From Streptomyces sp. MUM 178J (GTDB lineage: Bacteria > Actinomycetota > Actinomycetes > Streptomycetales > Streptomycetaceae), in NCBI RefSeq assembly GCF_022414575.1, contig NZ_JADWYQ010000093.1:1-8039 (forward strand): a stretch of DNA of 8,039 bases, in the 5' to 3' direction. The notes below the pieces were generated by a model, which saw nothing but the letters and a program-made list of their open reading frames with translations, was not told where the DNA came from and ran no database searches. Positions 1 through 5,906 of the stretch are shown piece after piece. The first letter of the stretch is position 1, and every line of letters begins with the position of its first letter. The position numbers and the translations under genes are program-made.

Positions 1-1208
1 GGGCCGCGGCGGCCGCCGCGGCGTTCGCACTCGGTGCGGCCGGAGCGGTCGCCCTCGCCACGCTGCACGGCGACGGCGGCGGCGACGCCAGCGGCGGCGG
101 GGCGGCCGGACGCCCCTCGGCCGGGCAACCGGCTCCCGGGAAGGGCCTCCGGCCCTGGAGCGTCCCGCTGGGCGGTGACGGCGAAGGAAACCGGACGCCC
201 GTGTGCTCCGGCTCGGGAGACGCGCTGTACTGCGCCTCCCCCGGCGTGAAGGCGGCCCGGCTCAGCGCGGCCGACGGGCGCGTCCTGTGGTCCCTGAAGG
301 CCAACGGCGGCGCGGCGGCCCAGACCGACGAGGACGGCGCGCCCGTGCGGATGGGCGGACTGCTGCTGGTGGCCGCCCCCGGGGGCGGCCGACTGGAGGC
401 GCTCGCCCCGGAGTCCGGCGCGGTGCGCTGGCAGCTGGAGACCGCCTCGTACGCCACCGTCGAGTACGCGGGCGACGACACCGTACTGCTGGTCACGGCC
501 GACGGGCTGGTGCGGGCCCTCGACGCGGCGACCGGCCGGGAGCGCTGGGCCCGGCGGCACGGCGGGGTCGGCACCCAGTGGACCGCCGCCCCGGCGGGCG
601 GCGGGCCCCTCGTGGCCGCCACCCCGGCCGTGGACGGCGCGTCCACGCTCATCACCGCGGTCGACCCGGTCAACGGGGACACCCTCTGGCAGCGGCGGGC
701 ACCCGGCGCACTGAGCCCGGCGGGGCTTGCCGACAGCACGCTGTTCCTGCTGGCAGCCGACAAGGACGGCTTCACCGACGCGGTGGTGCGCCTCGATGTC
801 CCGTCCGAAGGACGGGACATCGAGAGAATCCCGCTCACCGCCCCGCTCGACCAGGCCCAGGCCGCCGTGGTCGACGGCACCGTGTACCTCAGCGGGGCGG
901 GTGGCTCGCTCCTCGCCGTCCGCGGCGAGCAGCAGCTCTGGCGGCGGGAGCTCGGCGTCACCCATCTGTCCCGGCCCGCCGGCGACGGCAACGGCGTGTA
1001 CGTCTCCGCCGGGGACGGGCGGCTGCTCGCGGTGGACGCGGGGAGCGGGGTGCTGCTCGGTCAGACCCGCCCGCGGATGGCGGACGGTCCGCACACCTTC
1101 CCCTCCGTGCTTCCGGCCCCCGTCACCACCGGCCCCGACCGCATCGCCGGCACCGCGCCCGACGGCTCGGTCTTCGCCCAGGGGACGGGGGATCCCGGGG
1201 GCTGGTAG
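1..1208 (+). CDS. PQQ-like beta-propeller membrane protein, 5'-truncated (possible C-terminal half of a Ser/Thr protein kinase)
   Basis: The frame is open from the left edge (first full codon at 3) to TAG at 1206-1208, giving 401 visible codons. The start lies outside the window. Visible residues 1-21 are an Ala/Leu/Val/Phe-rich stretch that reads as a transmembrane helix. A Gly/Ala/Pro-rich linker follows to about residue 50. The rest is a string of PQQ-like propeller blades, recognisable by motifs such as DGRVLW, SGAVRW, ATGRERW, VNGDTLW and GEQQLW, each a turn followed by a Trp-containing strand. Cys68 and Cys77 in the first blade could form a disulfide, consistent with an extracytoplasmic domain. 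In Streptomyces this helix-linker-propeller arrangement is common at the C-terminus of Ser/Thr kinases (AfsK has a PQQ-type propeller), and from memory a kinase gene lies beside ilvD in S. coelicolor. The kinase domain itself is not visible, so that part is inference. The alternative is a stand-alone membrane-anchored propeller protein. A GTG at 201 lies inside the linker/first-blade region and is not the start. Confidence 0.85.
   Translation, partial: AAAAAAAFALGAAGAVALATLHGDGGGDASGGGAAGRPSAGQPAPGKGLRPWSVPLGGDGEGNRTPVCSGSGDALYCASPGVKAARLSAADGRVLWSLKANGGAAAQTDEDGAPVRMGGLLLVAAPGGGRLEALAPESGAVRWQLETASYATVEYAGDDTVLLVTADGLVRALDAATGRERWARRHGGVGTQWTAAPAGGGPLVAATPAVDGASTLITAVDPVNGDTLWQRRAPGALSPAGLADSTLFLLAADKDGFTDAVVRLDVPSEGRDIERIPLTAPLDQAQAAVVDGTVYLSGAGGSLLAVRGEQQLWRRELGVTHLSRPAGDGNGVYVSAGDGRLLAVDAGSGVLLGQTRPRMADGPHTFPSVLPAPVTTGPDRIAGTAPDGSVFAQGTGDPGGW
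792..824. repeat. Perfect 15-bp inverted repeat with GAA triloop inside the propeller gene
   Basis: The left arm CTCGATGTCCCGTCC (792-806) and right arm GGACGGGACATCGAG (810-824) are exact reverse complements, separated by GAA (807-809). The arms are codon-aligned: the repeat encodes LDVPS, E, GRDIE (visible residues 264-274). No T-tract follows, so it is not a classical terminator. The hairpin would be very stable in mRNA and could extrude as a cruciform in DNA. Its function is unknown. Confidence 0.95.
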
Positions 1209-1216
1209 TCGCCGCC

Positions 1217-1233
1217 CCCGCGCATGCGGGTTT
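1217..1233 (+). terminator. Short hairpin with T3 just after the propeller gene
   Basis: Nine bases after the TAG stop, CCCGC (1217-1221) pairs with GCGGG (1226-1230) around a GCAT loop, followed by TTT. The five-bp stem and short T-run make this a weak intrinsic-terminator candidate. The larger hairpins further downstream may do most of the work. Confidence 0.4.
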
Positions 1234-1292
1234 CCGGGGCCCGGGAATGCGAAGCCGGGGAACCTTTACGGCGCGAAGCGCCGCCGGGGCGT

Positions 1293-1315
1293 GTGAGGGG
1301 GCGCAGCCCCCGCAC
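1293..1315. terminator. Hairpin in copy A, candidate bidirectional terminator
   Basis: GGGGGC (1297-1302) pairs with GCCCCC (1306-1311) around a GCA loop. GTG (1293-1295) and CAC (1313-1315) extend the stem past one A/G mismatch. The stem is strong but no U-tract follows on either strand, so termination is inferred from its position between converging genes. Confidence 0.45.
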
Positions 1316-1326
1316 AGCCAAAAAGG

Positions 1327-1357
1327 GCGGGTGGGCGGGGAAAGGGCCCGCACCCGC
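1327..1357. terminator. Second hairpin in copy A
   Basis: GCGGGTG (1327-1333) pairs with CACCCGC (1351-1357). An inner GGC/GCC pairing (1334-1336 with 1346-1348) extends it past a two-base bulge. On the minus strand the left arm is followed by CCC then TTTTT (complement of 1320-1324), a short T-run suited to terminating transcripts arriving from ilvD. Confidence 0.4.
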
Positions 1358-1411
1358 GGAGACGGGCACGCCCGAGAGGCCGCACGGCGCGCGCGCAGCG
1401 CCGCCCGGGGT

Positions 1412-1433
1412 GTGCGGGGCGAAGCCCCCGCAC
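1412..1433. terminator. 8-bp hairpin in copy B, candidate bidirectional terminator
   Basis: GTGCGGGG (1412-1419) and CCCCGCAC (1426-1433) are exact reverse complements with a six-base loop CGAAGC. This is the counterpart of the 1293-1315 hairpin in copy A. No T-tract follows. Confidence 0.45.
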
Positions 1434-1482
1434 CCGCGAGGGAGGGGCGGGAAAGGGGCCCGCACCCGGGAAACCCCGGGGC

Positions 1483-1498
1483 CTGGGCGTCAGCCCAG
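1483..1498 (-). terminator. Hairpin with the ilvD stop codon in its loop
   Basis: CTGGGC (1483-1488) and GCCCAG (1493-1498) form a 6-bp stem around the loop GTCA, which on the minus strand contains the ilvD TGA. The upstream arm is thus made from the last two codons (Leu-Gly). A terminating ribosome would cover this stem, so folding may depend on translation having finished. Whether it terminates transcription is unproven. Confidence 0.4.
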
Positions 1499-3340
1499 CT
1501 TCGTGACGTCGCGCACCGCGCCCTTGTCCGCGCTGGTGGCCATCGCCGCGTACGCCCTCAGCGCCGCCGAGACCTTCCGCTCCCGCCCCTTGGGCCCGTA
1601 CGCCCCGCCCAGCGCCTCGCGCCGCGCCGTCAGCGTCGCCTCGTCGACGAGGAGCTCGACCGACCGCCCCGGGATGTCGATGCGGATGCGGTCGCCGTCC
1701 TCGACGAGGGCGATCGTCCCCCCGGACGCCGCCTCCGGGGAGGCGTGTCCGATGGACAGCCCCGACGTGCCGCCCGAGAAGCGCCCGTCGGTGATCAGCG
1801 CGCAGGTCTTGCCCAGCCCGCGCCCCTTGAGGAAGGACGTGGGGTAGAGCATCTCCTGCATGCCGGGCCCGCCCTTGGGTCCCTCGTACCGGATGACGAC
1901 CACGTCGCCGTCCTTGACCTGCTTGTTGAGGATCTTCTCGCAGGCCTCCTCCTGGGACTCGCAGACGACCGCCGGGCCCTCGAAGGTCCAGATCGACTCG
2001 TCGACGCCCGCGGTCTTCACCACGCAGCCGTCCTCGGCGAGGTTGCCCTTGAGGACGGCCAGTCCGCCGTCCTTGGAGTAGGCGTGCTCGGCGGAGCGGA
2101 TGCAGCCTCCCTCGGCGTCCTCGTCCAGGGCCTCCCACCGCTCGGACTGCGAGAACGCCTCGGCGGAGCGCCGGCAGCCGGGAGCGGCGTGCCACAGCTC
2201 GACCGCTTCGGCCGACGGGGAGCCGCCGCGCACGTCCCAGGTCTTCAGCCAGTCGGCGAGTGAGGGGCTGTGGACGGCGTGCACGTCCTCGTTGAGCAGT
2301 CCGGCGCGGTGCAGTTCGCCGAGGAGGGCGGGGATGCCGCCGGCGCGGTGCACGTCCTCCATGTAGTACGTGCGGTTCTTCGCGACGTTCGGTGCGACCT
2401 TCGCCAGGCACGGCACGCGTCGCGAGACGGCGTCGATCTCGGCGAGGCCGAAGGGGACGCCGGCCTCCTGGGCCGCTGCCAGCAGGTGCAGGATCGTGTT
2501 GGTGGAGCCGCCCATGGCGATGTCCAGGGCCATGGCGTTCTCGAAGGCCGCGAAGGAGGCGATGGAGCGCGGCAGGACCGTGTCGTCGTCCTGCTCGTAG
2601 TGGCGGCGGGTCAGCTCGACGACGGTCCGGGCGGCGTTCTCGTACAGCGCTCGCCGCGCGGTGTGTGTGGCGAGGACCGAGCCGTTGCCGGGCAGGGAGA
2701 GGCCGATGGCCTCGGTGAGGCAGTTCATCGAGTTGGCGGTGAACATGCCGGAACAGGAACCGCAGGTCGGGCAGGCGTTCTCCTCGATGCGGAGGATGTC
2801 CTCGTCCGAGACCGCGTCGTTGACGGCGTCGGAGATGGCGTCGACGAGGTCCAGCGTGCGGACCGTGCCGTCGACGAGGGTCGCACGGCCGGACTCCATG
2901 GGTCCGCCGGAGACGAAGACGGTGGGGATGTTGAGGCGCAGCGCGGCCATCAGCATCCCGGGCGTGATCTTGTCGCAGTTCGAGATGCAGATCAGGGCGT
3001 CGGCGCAGTGGGCTTCGACCATGTACTCGACCGAGTCGGCGATCAGATCGCGGGACGGCAGCGAGTAGAGCATGCCGCCGTGGCCCATGGCGATGCCGTC
3101 GTCCACGGCGATGGTGTTGAACTCCCGCGGCACCGCTCCGGCCGCCTTGACGGCCTCCGAGACGATGCGGCCGACCGGTGCGAGATGCGTGTGCCCGGGC
3201 ACGAACTCCGTGAAGGAGTTGGCGACGGCGATGATCGGCTTGCCGATGTCCTCGCTCGCTACGCCCGACGCCCGCATAAGGGCGCGGGCGCCCGCCATGT
3301 TGCGGCCGTGGGTGACAGTGCGGGACCTCAGCTGGGGCAT
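1490..3340 (-). CDS. ilvD: Dihydroxy-acid dehydratase (EC 4.2.1.9)
   Basis: This cytoplasmic Fe-S enzyme converts 2,3-dihydroxy-isovalerate and 2,3-dihydroxy-3-methylvalerate to the 2-keto acids that precede valine/leucine and isoleucine. The protein is 616 aa, as I recall E. coli IlvD to be, and collinear with it. Visible signatures include [12 protein letters not shown] near the N-terminus, [13 protein letters not shown] (79-90, Asp80/Asp81 as Mg ligand region), [13 protein letters not shown] (120-132, Cys122 and Lys124), [11 protein letters not shown] (190-200, with Cys196 the likely cluster ligand) and [13 protein letters not shown] (515-527, with Ser522 in the motif proposed to carry the catalytic serine). 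At 47-53 it reads VPGHTHL, without the cysteine found in the TPCN motif of mycobacterial/plant-type [2Fe-2S] enzymes, so it belongs to the E. coli-like class usually described as [4Fe-4S]. The ATG at 3338-3340 is supported by AAGGAG eight bases upstream. The gene lies 103 bp downstream of tetR in the same direction and faces the propeller gene. Confidence 0.98.
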   Translation of the reverse strand: MPQLRSRTVTHGRNMAGARALMRASGVASEDIGKPIIAVANSFTEFVPGHTHLAPVGRIVSEAVKAAGAVPREFNTIAVDDGIAMGHGGMLYSLPSRDLIADSVEYMVEAHCADALICISNCDKITPGMLMAALRLNIPTVFVSGGPMESGRATLVDGTVRTLDLVDAISDAVNDAVSDEDILRIEENACPTCGSCSGMFTANSMNCLTEAIGLSLPGNGSVLATHTARRALYENAARTVVELTRRHYEQDDDTVLPRSIASFAAFENAMALDIAMGGSTNTILHLLAAAQEAGVPFGLAEIDAVSRRVPCLAKVAPNVAKNRTYYMEDVHRAGGIPALLGELHRAGLLNEDVHAVHSPSLADWLKTWDVRGGSPSAEAVELWHAAPGCRRSAEAFSQSERWEALDEDAEGGCIRSAEHAYSKDGGLAVLKGNLAEDGCVVKTAGVDESIWTFEGPAVVCESQEEACEKILNKQVKDGDVVVIRYEGPKGGPGMQEMLYPTSFLKGRGLGKTCALITDGRFSGGTSGLSIGHASPEAASGGTIALVEDGDRIRIDIPGRSVELLVDEATLTARREALGGAYGPKGRERKVSAALRAYAAMATSADKGAVRDVTKLG

Positions 3341-3348
3341 CGCGCTCG

Positions 3349-3354
3349 CTCCTT
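3349..3354 (-). promoter_or_regulatory. ilvD ribosome binding site
   Basis: AAGGAG on the minus strand lies eight bases before the ilvD ATG. It is the clearest Shine-Dalgarno site I found in the window and fixes the start. Confidence 0.85.
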
Positions 3355-3386
3355 AGACGGACCTTGGAGAGATGGGTCTGGTGTCG

Positions 3387-3392
3387 AGACTA
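3387..3392 (-). promoter_or_regulatory. Tentative ilvD -10 element
   Basis: TAGTCT fits the actinobacterial TANNNT -10 pattern and would start a leader of roughly 40 nt carrying the AAGGAG site. An 18-bp spacer puts TGTCCA (3411-3416) at -35, only three of six matches to TTGACA. The leader is too short for a T-box or leader-peptide attenuator. Confidence 0.35.
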
Positions 3393-3411
3393 CGCCTCAC
3401 GCCCAAGATCT

Positions 3412-3420
3412 GGACAGTCC
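3412..3420. promoter_or_regulatory. Small palindrome GGAC-A-GTCC over the candidate ilvD -35
   Basis: Four-bp half-sites flank one base and overlap the tentative -35 region. It could be a regulator half-site pair, but it is short and could arise by chance. Confidence 0.25.
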
Positions 3421-3443
3421 GTCCGGCATGCGGAACGCCGGAC
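3421..3443 (-). terminator. 7-bp inverted repeat directly after tetR
   Basis: GTCCGGC (3421-3427) and GCCGGAC (3437-3443) are exact reverse complements with a nine-base loop. The repeat begins at the base next to the tetR TGA. Its position suggests the end of the three-gene operon, although there is no T-tract. It could instead be an operator, since it lies between a TetR gene and the ilvD promoter region. Confidence 0.45.
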
Positions 3444-4076
3444 TCACTCCTCGGTCAGATACCGCTGCAGCGTCGGCGCGACCATTCGTACGATCTCTTC
3501 CGGGTCCGCAGACGCCAGCGGCTCCACCTGCACCACATACCGCAGGATCGAGATGCCGATCATGTGGGAGGCGGCCAGCTCCGCCCGGAACCTGGGGTCC
3601 GGCACATCCAGCTCCGCCGCCACCCGTTCCAGCAGCCGCCGCAGCACGAAGGTGCGCAGCACCTTCGCCGCCGCCTCGTGGGTGAGCGCGGAGCGCAGCA
3701 CGGCCAGCATCGGGCCGCGGGTCGCCGGGTTCTCCCAGACGCCGATGAAGACGCGGGCCAGCCGCTCCCCGATGCCCTCCGGGCCTTGGCCAAGCACGGC
3801 CGGGACGGCCAGGGCGGGCTCGAAGGAGACCTCGATGGCGGCGGCGAAGACGTCGTCTTTTGACCCGAAGTAGTGGTGGACGAGGGCGGCGTCGACCCCG
3901 GCGGCCCTGGCGATGCCGCGCATCGTCGTCTTGTCGTAGCCGCGCTCGGCGAATTCCGTGCGAGCGGCTTCGAGGATCCGCTCACGTGCGCCGGGCCCAC
4001 TGGCCGCCTCTGTACGGGCGGGACGCCCGCGTCGGCGGGGCGTCTTGGGGCTGCCCCGGTCTTCGCCGCCGGTCAT
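3444..4076 (-). CDS. TetR family transcriptional regulator
   Basis: This 210-aa protein is of usual TetR length. Residues 30-76 form the N-terminal helix-turn-helix domain: [20 protein letters not shown], then [26 protein letters not shown], which holds the recognition helix and the family's YFGSK turn. Ahead of it, residues 11-21 are basic ([11 protein letters not shown]) with an AT-hook-like RGRP core, perhaps adding minor-groove contacts. The helical C-terminal domain (about 84-207) would bind a ligand and dimerise; its ligand cannot be read from sequence. The ATG at 4074-4076 overlaps the TGA of the upstream epimerase-like gene as ATGA, so translation is probably coupled, and the regulator is last in the ppx-epimerase-tetR operon. 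Likely targets are its own operon and possibly ilvD downstream, but both are inference. No frameshift or unusual composition was seen. Confidence 0.93.
   Translation of the reverse strand: MTGGEDRGSPKTPRRRGRPARTEAASGPGARERILEAARTEFAERGYDKTTMRGIARAAGVDAALVHHYFGSKDDVFAAAIEVSFEPALAVPAVLGQGPEGIGERLARVFIGVWENPATRGPMLAVLRSALTHEAAAKVLRTFVLRRLLERVAAELDVPDPRFRAELAASHMIGISILRYVVQVEPLASADPEEIVRMVAPTLQRYLTEE
4073..4076 (-). other. ATGA stop/start overlap, epimerase-like gene to tetR
   Basis: The TGA of the upstream gene and the ATG of tetR share four bases. No strong Shine-Dalgarno site precedes the tetR ATG, which points to termination-reinitiation coupling. Confidence 0.85.
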
Positions 4077-4936
4077 GAGCGGGGAACCTGGGTCGTGGAC
4101 GCCAGGTGCAGCCGGGTGAAGGCGAGGGCTTCGGCGAGGTCGGCCTCACGCTCCGCCGCCGACATGGCACGCCGGGTGTTGACCTCGATGACGACGTGCC
4201 CGTCGAAGCCGGTGCGGGCCAGCTGCTCCAGCAGCTCCGCGCACGGCTGGTCGCCGCGCCCGGGCACCAGGTGCTCGTCCTTGGCGGAGCCCTTGCCGTC
4301 GGCGAGGTGGACATGGGCGAGCCGGTCCCCCATCCGGTCCACCATCGCCAGGGTGTCGGTGCGGGCCGTGGCGGTGTGGGACAGATCGACGGTGAAGTGC
4401 CGGTAGTCGTCCTTGGTGACGTCCCAGTCGGGGGCGTAGGCGAGCATCTCGCGGTCGCGGTAGCGCCAGGGGTACATGTTCTCCACGGCGAACCGGACGT
4501 CCGTCTCGTCCGCCATGCGCCAGATGCCGGAGACGAAGTCGCGGGCGTACTGGCGCTGCCAGCGGAAGGGCGGGTGCACGACCACGGTCGACGCGCCGAG
4601 CTTCTCGGCCGCCGCCTGGGCGCGCTGCAGCTTCACCCAGGGGTCGGTGGACCACACCCGCTGGGTGATCAGCAGACAGGGCGCGTGGATGGCGCGGATC
4701 GGCACCCGGTGGTAGTCGGACAGGCGGCGCAGCGCCTCGATGTCCTGGCTGACGGGGTCCGTCCACACCATGATCTCGATGCCGTCGTAGCCGAGGCGTG
4801 CGGCGATCTCGAAGGCGGTCGCCGTGGACTCCGGATAGACGGAGGCCGTCGACAGGACGACCTTCGCATCCGGGATGCGCACCGCTGGGTCTGCCGCTGG
4901 TTGAGCCACGGGAAACAGATTACGGTCCCGCGTCAT
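4073..4936 (-). CDS. Sugar phosphate isomerase/epimerase-like TIM-barrel protein
   Basis: The 287-aa product belongs to the xylose isomerase-like/AP endonuclease family 2 TIM-barrel superfamily, whose members bind divalent metals and isomerise or epimerise sugars and inositols (IolE, IolI, hydroxypyruvate isomerase). Barrel-strand motifs occur in order: [11 protein letters not shown] (26-36), [11 protein letters not shown] (48-58), IRAIHAP (80-86), STVVVHPP (116-123), [11 protein letters not shown] (149-159), FTVDLSHTA (181-189), LAHVHLADG (206-214), [10 protein letters not shown] (222-231) and HVVIEVNTR (247-255). Likely metal ligands are Glu152, Asp184 or His187, His208 or His210, and Glu251. 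The substrate is not identifiable. The ATG at 4934-4936 overlaps the upstream ppx TGA as ATGA. No Shine-Dalgarno site precedes it, so the start rests on this overlap and on homologous sequence beginning soon after. A similar protein (Rv0498) lies near the Ppx gene in Mycobacterium, from memory, arguing for a shared role. Confidence 0.9.
   Translation of the reverse strand: MTRDRNLFPVAQPAADPAVRIPDAKVVLSTASVYPESTATAFEIAARLGYDGIEIMVWTDPVSQDIEALRRLSDYHRVPIRAIHAPCLLITQRVWSTDPWVKLQRAQAAAEKLGASTVVVHPPFRWQRQYARDFVSGIWRMADETDVRFAVENMYPWRYRDREMLAYAPDWDVTKDDYRHFTVDLSHTATARTDTLAMVDRMGDRLAHVHLADGKGSAKDEHLVPGRGDQPCAELLEQLARTGFDGHVVIEVNTRRAMSAAEREADLAEALAFTRLHLASTTQVPRS
4933..4936 (-). other. ATGA stop/start overlap, ppx to epimerase-like gene
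   Basis: The last ppx codons followed by the stop read CAC CTC CCT GTC GAA TGA. The ATG of the next gene is inside GAATGA. Instead of a Shine-Dalgarno site, the sequence just upstream contains CACCTCC, the same as the anti-Shine-Dalgarno end of 16S rRNA, so independent initiation here is unlikely and coupling is favoured. Confidence 0.85.
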
Positions 4937-5865
4937 TCGACAGGGAGGTGGTCGAGGCGCCGCAGGATGACGCCCTCGCGCAGCGCCCAGGGGCAGATCT
5001 CCAGGGATTCGGCCCCGAAGAGGTCCATGGCGCCTTCCGCGACCACGGCGCCGGCCAGCAGCTGGCGGGCCCGCCCGGCGGAGACGCCGGGGAGTTCGGC
5101 GCGCTGCTCGGCCGTCATCGCGGCGAGCCGGGGCACCCAGTCCTCCAGCGCCGGGCGGCTCAGCTCGCGCTGTACGTACAGGCCCTCGGCGGAGCGCGCC
5201 GCGCCCGCGATCCTGGCGAGCTGCTTGAACGTCTTGGAGGTGGCCACGATGTGGTCGGGCTTGCCGAAGCGGCTGAACTCGCCGACCGTACGGGCGATCT
5301 CGGCGCGTACATGGCGGCGCAGTATGCGCACGTCCTGCGGGTCGGGCGGATCGCCGGGCAGCATGGACCCGGTCAGCCGGCCCGCGCCGAGGGGGAGGGA
5401 GGCGGCGGCGTCGGGCTCCTCGTCGGTGCCGTACGCGATCTCCAGCGAGCCGCCGCCGATGTCGAGCACCAGGAGCCGGCCGGCGGACCAGCCGAACCAG
5501 CGGCGGGCGGCGAGGAAGGTCAGCCGCGCCTCCTCCTCTCCGCTGAGGACCGTGAGGTCGACGCCGGTCGCGTCCAGGACCTGGTCGAGGACCTCGTCGG
5601 CGTTGGTCGCCTCCCGGACGGCCGAGGTGGCGAACGGCAGGACCTCCTCGCAGCCCTTGTCCTCGGCCGCCTGGAGGGCGTCGTGGATGGTGCCGATGAG
5701 CCGCTCGACGCCGGCGGAGCCGATGGCGCCGTGCTCGTCGAGCAGCTCGGCGAGGCGCAGCTCCGCCTTGTGGGAATGGGCGGGCAGCGGCCGTGCGCCC
5801 GGGTGGGCGTCCACCACCAGCAGATGAACCGTGTTCGAACCGACGTCGAGGACTCCGAGTCTCAT
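4933..5865 (-). CDS. Ppx/GppA family exopolyphosphatase-type phosphatase (short, Ppx1-like)
   Basis: Members of this ASKHA-fold family cleave inorganic polyphosphate from the end and/or guanosine pentaphosphate. The 310-aa protein has the N-terminal phosphate-1 loop [14 protein letters not shown] (4-17, Asp7), [12 protein letters not shown] (80-91), [11 protein letters not shown] (107-117, carrying the family's conserved glutamate), the phosphate-2 loop [16 protein letters not shown] (131-146) and a final [13 protein letters not shown] / LREGVIL segment (272-301). It ends after the two actin-like domains and lacks the C-terminal HD-like domain of the roughly 500-aa E. coli Ppx and GppA. This matches the short actinobacterial form such as mycobacterial Rv0496, described as an exopolyphosphatase preferring short chains. 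It is the first gene of the operon. The ATG at 5863-5865 has no Shine-Dalgarno site but lies eight bases after a TAGCGT -10 element, suggesting leaderless translation. Activity on polyphosphate versus pppGpp cannot be decided from sequence. Confidence 0.94.
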   Translation of the reverse strand: MRLGVLDVGSNTVHLLVVDAHPGARPLPAHSHKAELRLAELLDEHGAIGSAGVERLIGTIHDALQAAEDKGCEEVLPFATSAVREATNADEVLDQVLDATGVDLTVLSGEEEARLTFLAARRWFGWSAGRLLVLDIGGGSLEIAYGTDEEPDAAASLPLGAGRLTGSMLPGDPPDPQDVRILRRHVRAEIARTVGEFSRFGKPDHIVATSKTFKQLARIAGAARSAEGLYVQRELSRPALEDWVPRLAAMTAEQRAELPGVSAGRARQLLAGAVVAEGAMDLFGAESLEICPWALREGVILRRLDHLPVE

Positions 5866-5873
5866 GGACCGAA

Positions 5874-5879
5874 ACGCTA
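5874..5879 (-). promoter_or_regulatory. Candidate leaderless -10 for the ppx operon
   Basis: TAGCGT on the minus strand fits TANNNT and ends eight bases before the ppx ATG, so transcription would begin at or within about two bases of the start codon. No convincing -35 was found, as is common for actinobacterial promoters. Confidence 0.5.
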
Positions 5880-5894
5880 CTGCGGTTGCGCGCT

Positions 5895-5900
5895 TAGGCT
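5895..5900 (+). promoter_or_regulatory. Candidate leaderless -10 for the Cys-rich gene
   Basis: TAGGCT fits TANNNT and ends six bases before the GTG at 5907, placing the transcript start at or next to the GTG. No Shine-Dalgarno site precedes the GTG, and no clear -35 is visible. Confidence 0.55.
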
Positions 5901-5906
5901 GGACTC

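Larger units (their letters stand above)
1269..1473. repeat. Two diverged direct copies of a GC-rich hairpin element in a convergent intergenic region
   Basis: Copy A (about 1269-1362) and copy B (about 1385-1473) share the same order of motifs: a GCGCC-type small hairpin, GCCG(C)C(C)GGGG, a GTGxGGGG...CCCCGCAC hairpin, then a G-rich stretch ending in GGGCCCGCACCCG. The offset is about 117 bp. The copies differ by substitutions and small indels, and the loops are swapped (GCA in A, GAA in B). The spacer between the converging genes (1209-1489) otherwise contains no gene I can support. Hairpin-rich elements of this look recur downstream of Streptomyces genes, where they probably act as bidirectional terminators or transcript-end stabilisers. 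Confidence 0.7.

Noticed and set aside
201..203. GTG as start of the propeller protein
   Set aside because: The frame is open to the window edge and encodes a membrane helix and linker upstream of this codon.
1224..1465. Small genes in the propeller-ilvD intergenic region
   Set aside because: Open frames here are Arg/Pro/Gly-rich on both strands and coincide with hairpin repeats; no ribosome binding site or conserved motif.
203..2263. 686-aa open frame on the plus strand
   Set aside because: It is an out-of-frame Arg/Gly-rich reading of the propeller gene continuing antisense through ilvD.
3341..3443. T-box, leader peptide or riboswitch controlling ilvD
   Set aside because: The leader from the likely promoter is only about 40 nt with no branched-chain codon run and no recognisable aptamer.
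2270..3685. 471-aa open frame on the plus strand across ilvD and the start of tetR
   Set aside because: It crosses two real genes and their spacer, has Arg/Gly/Asp-biased composition and no domain signature.
4106..5827. 573-aa open frame on the plus strand opposite the epimerase-like and ppx genes
   Set aside because: It is an antisense shadow caused by high GC; the minus strand encodes recognisable family motifs throughout, and this frame shows none.
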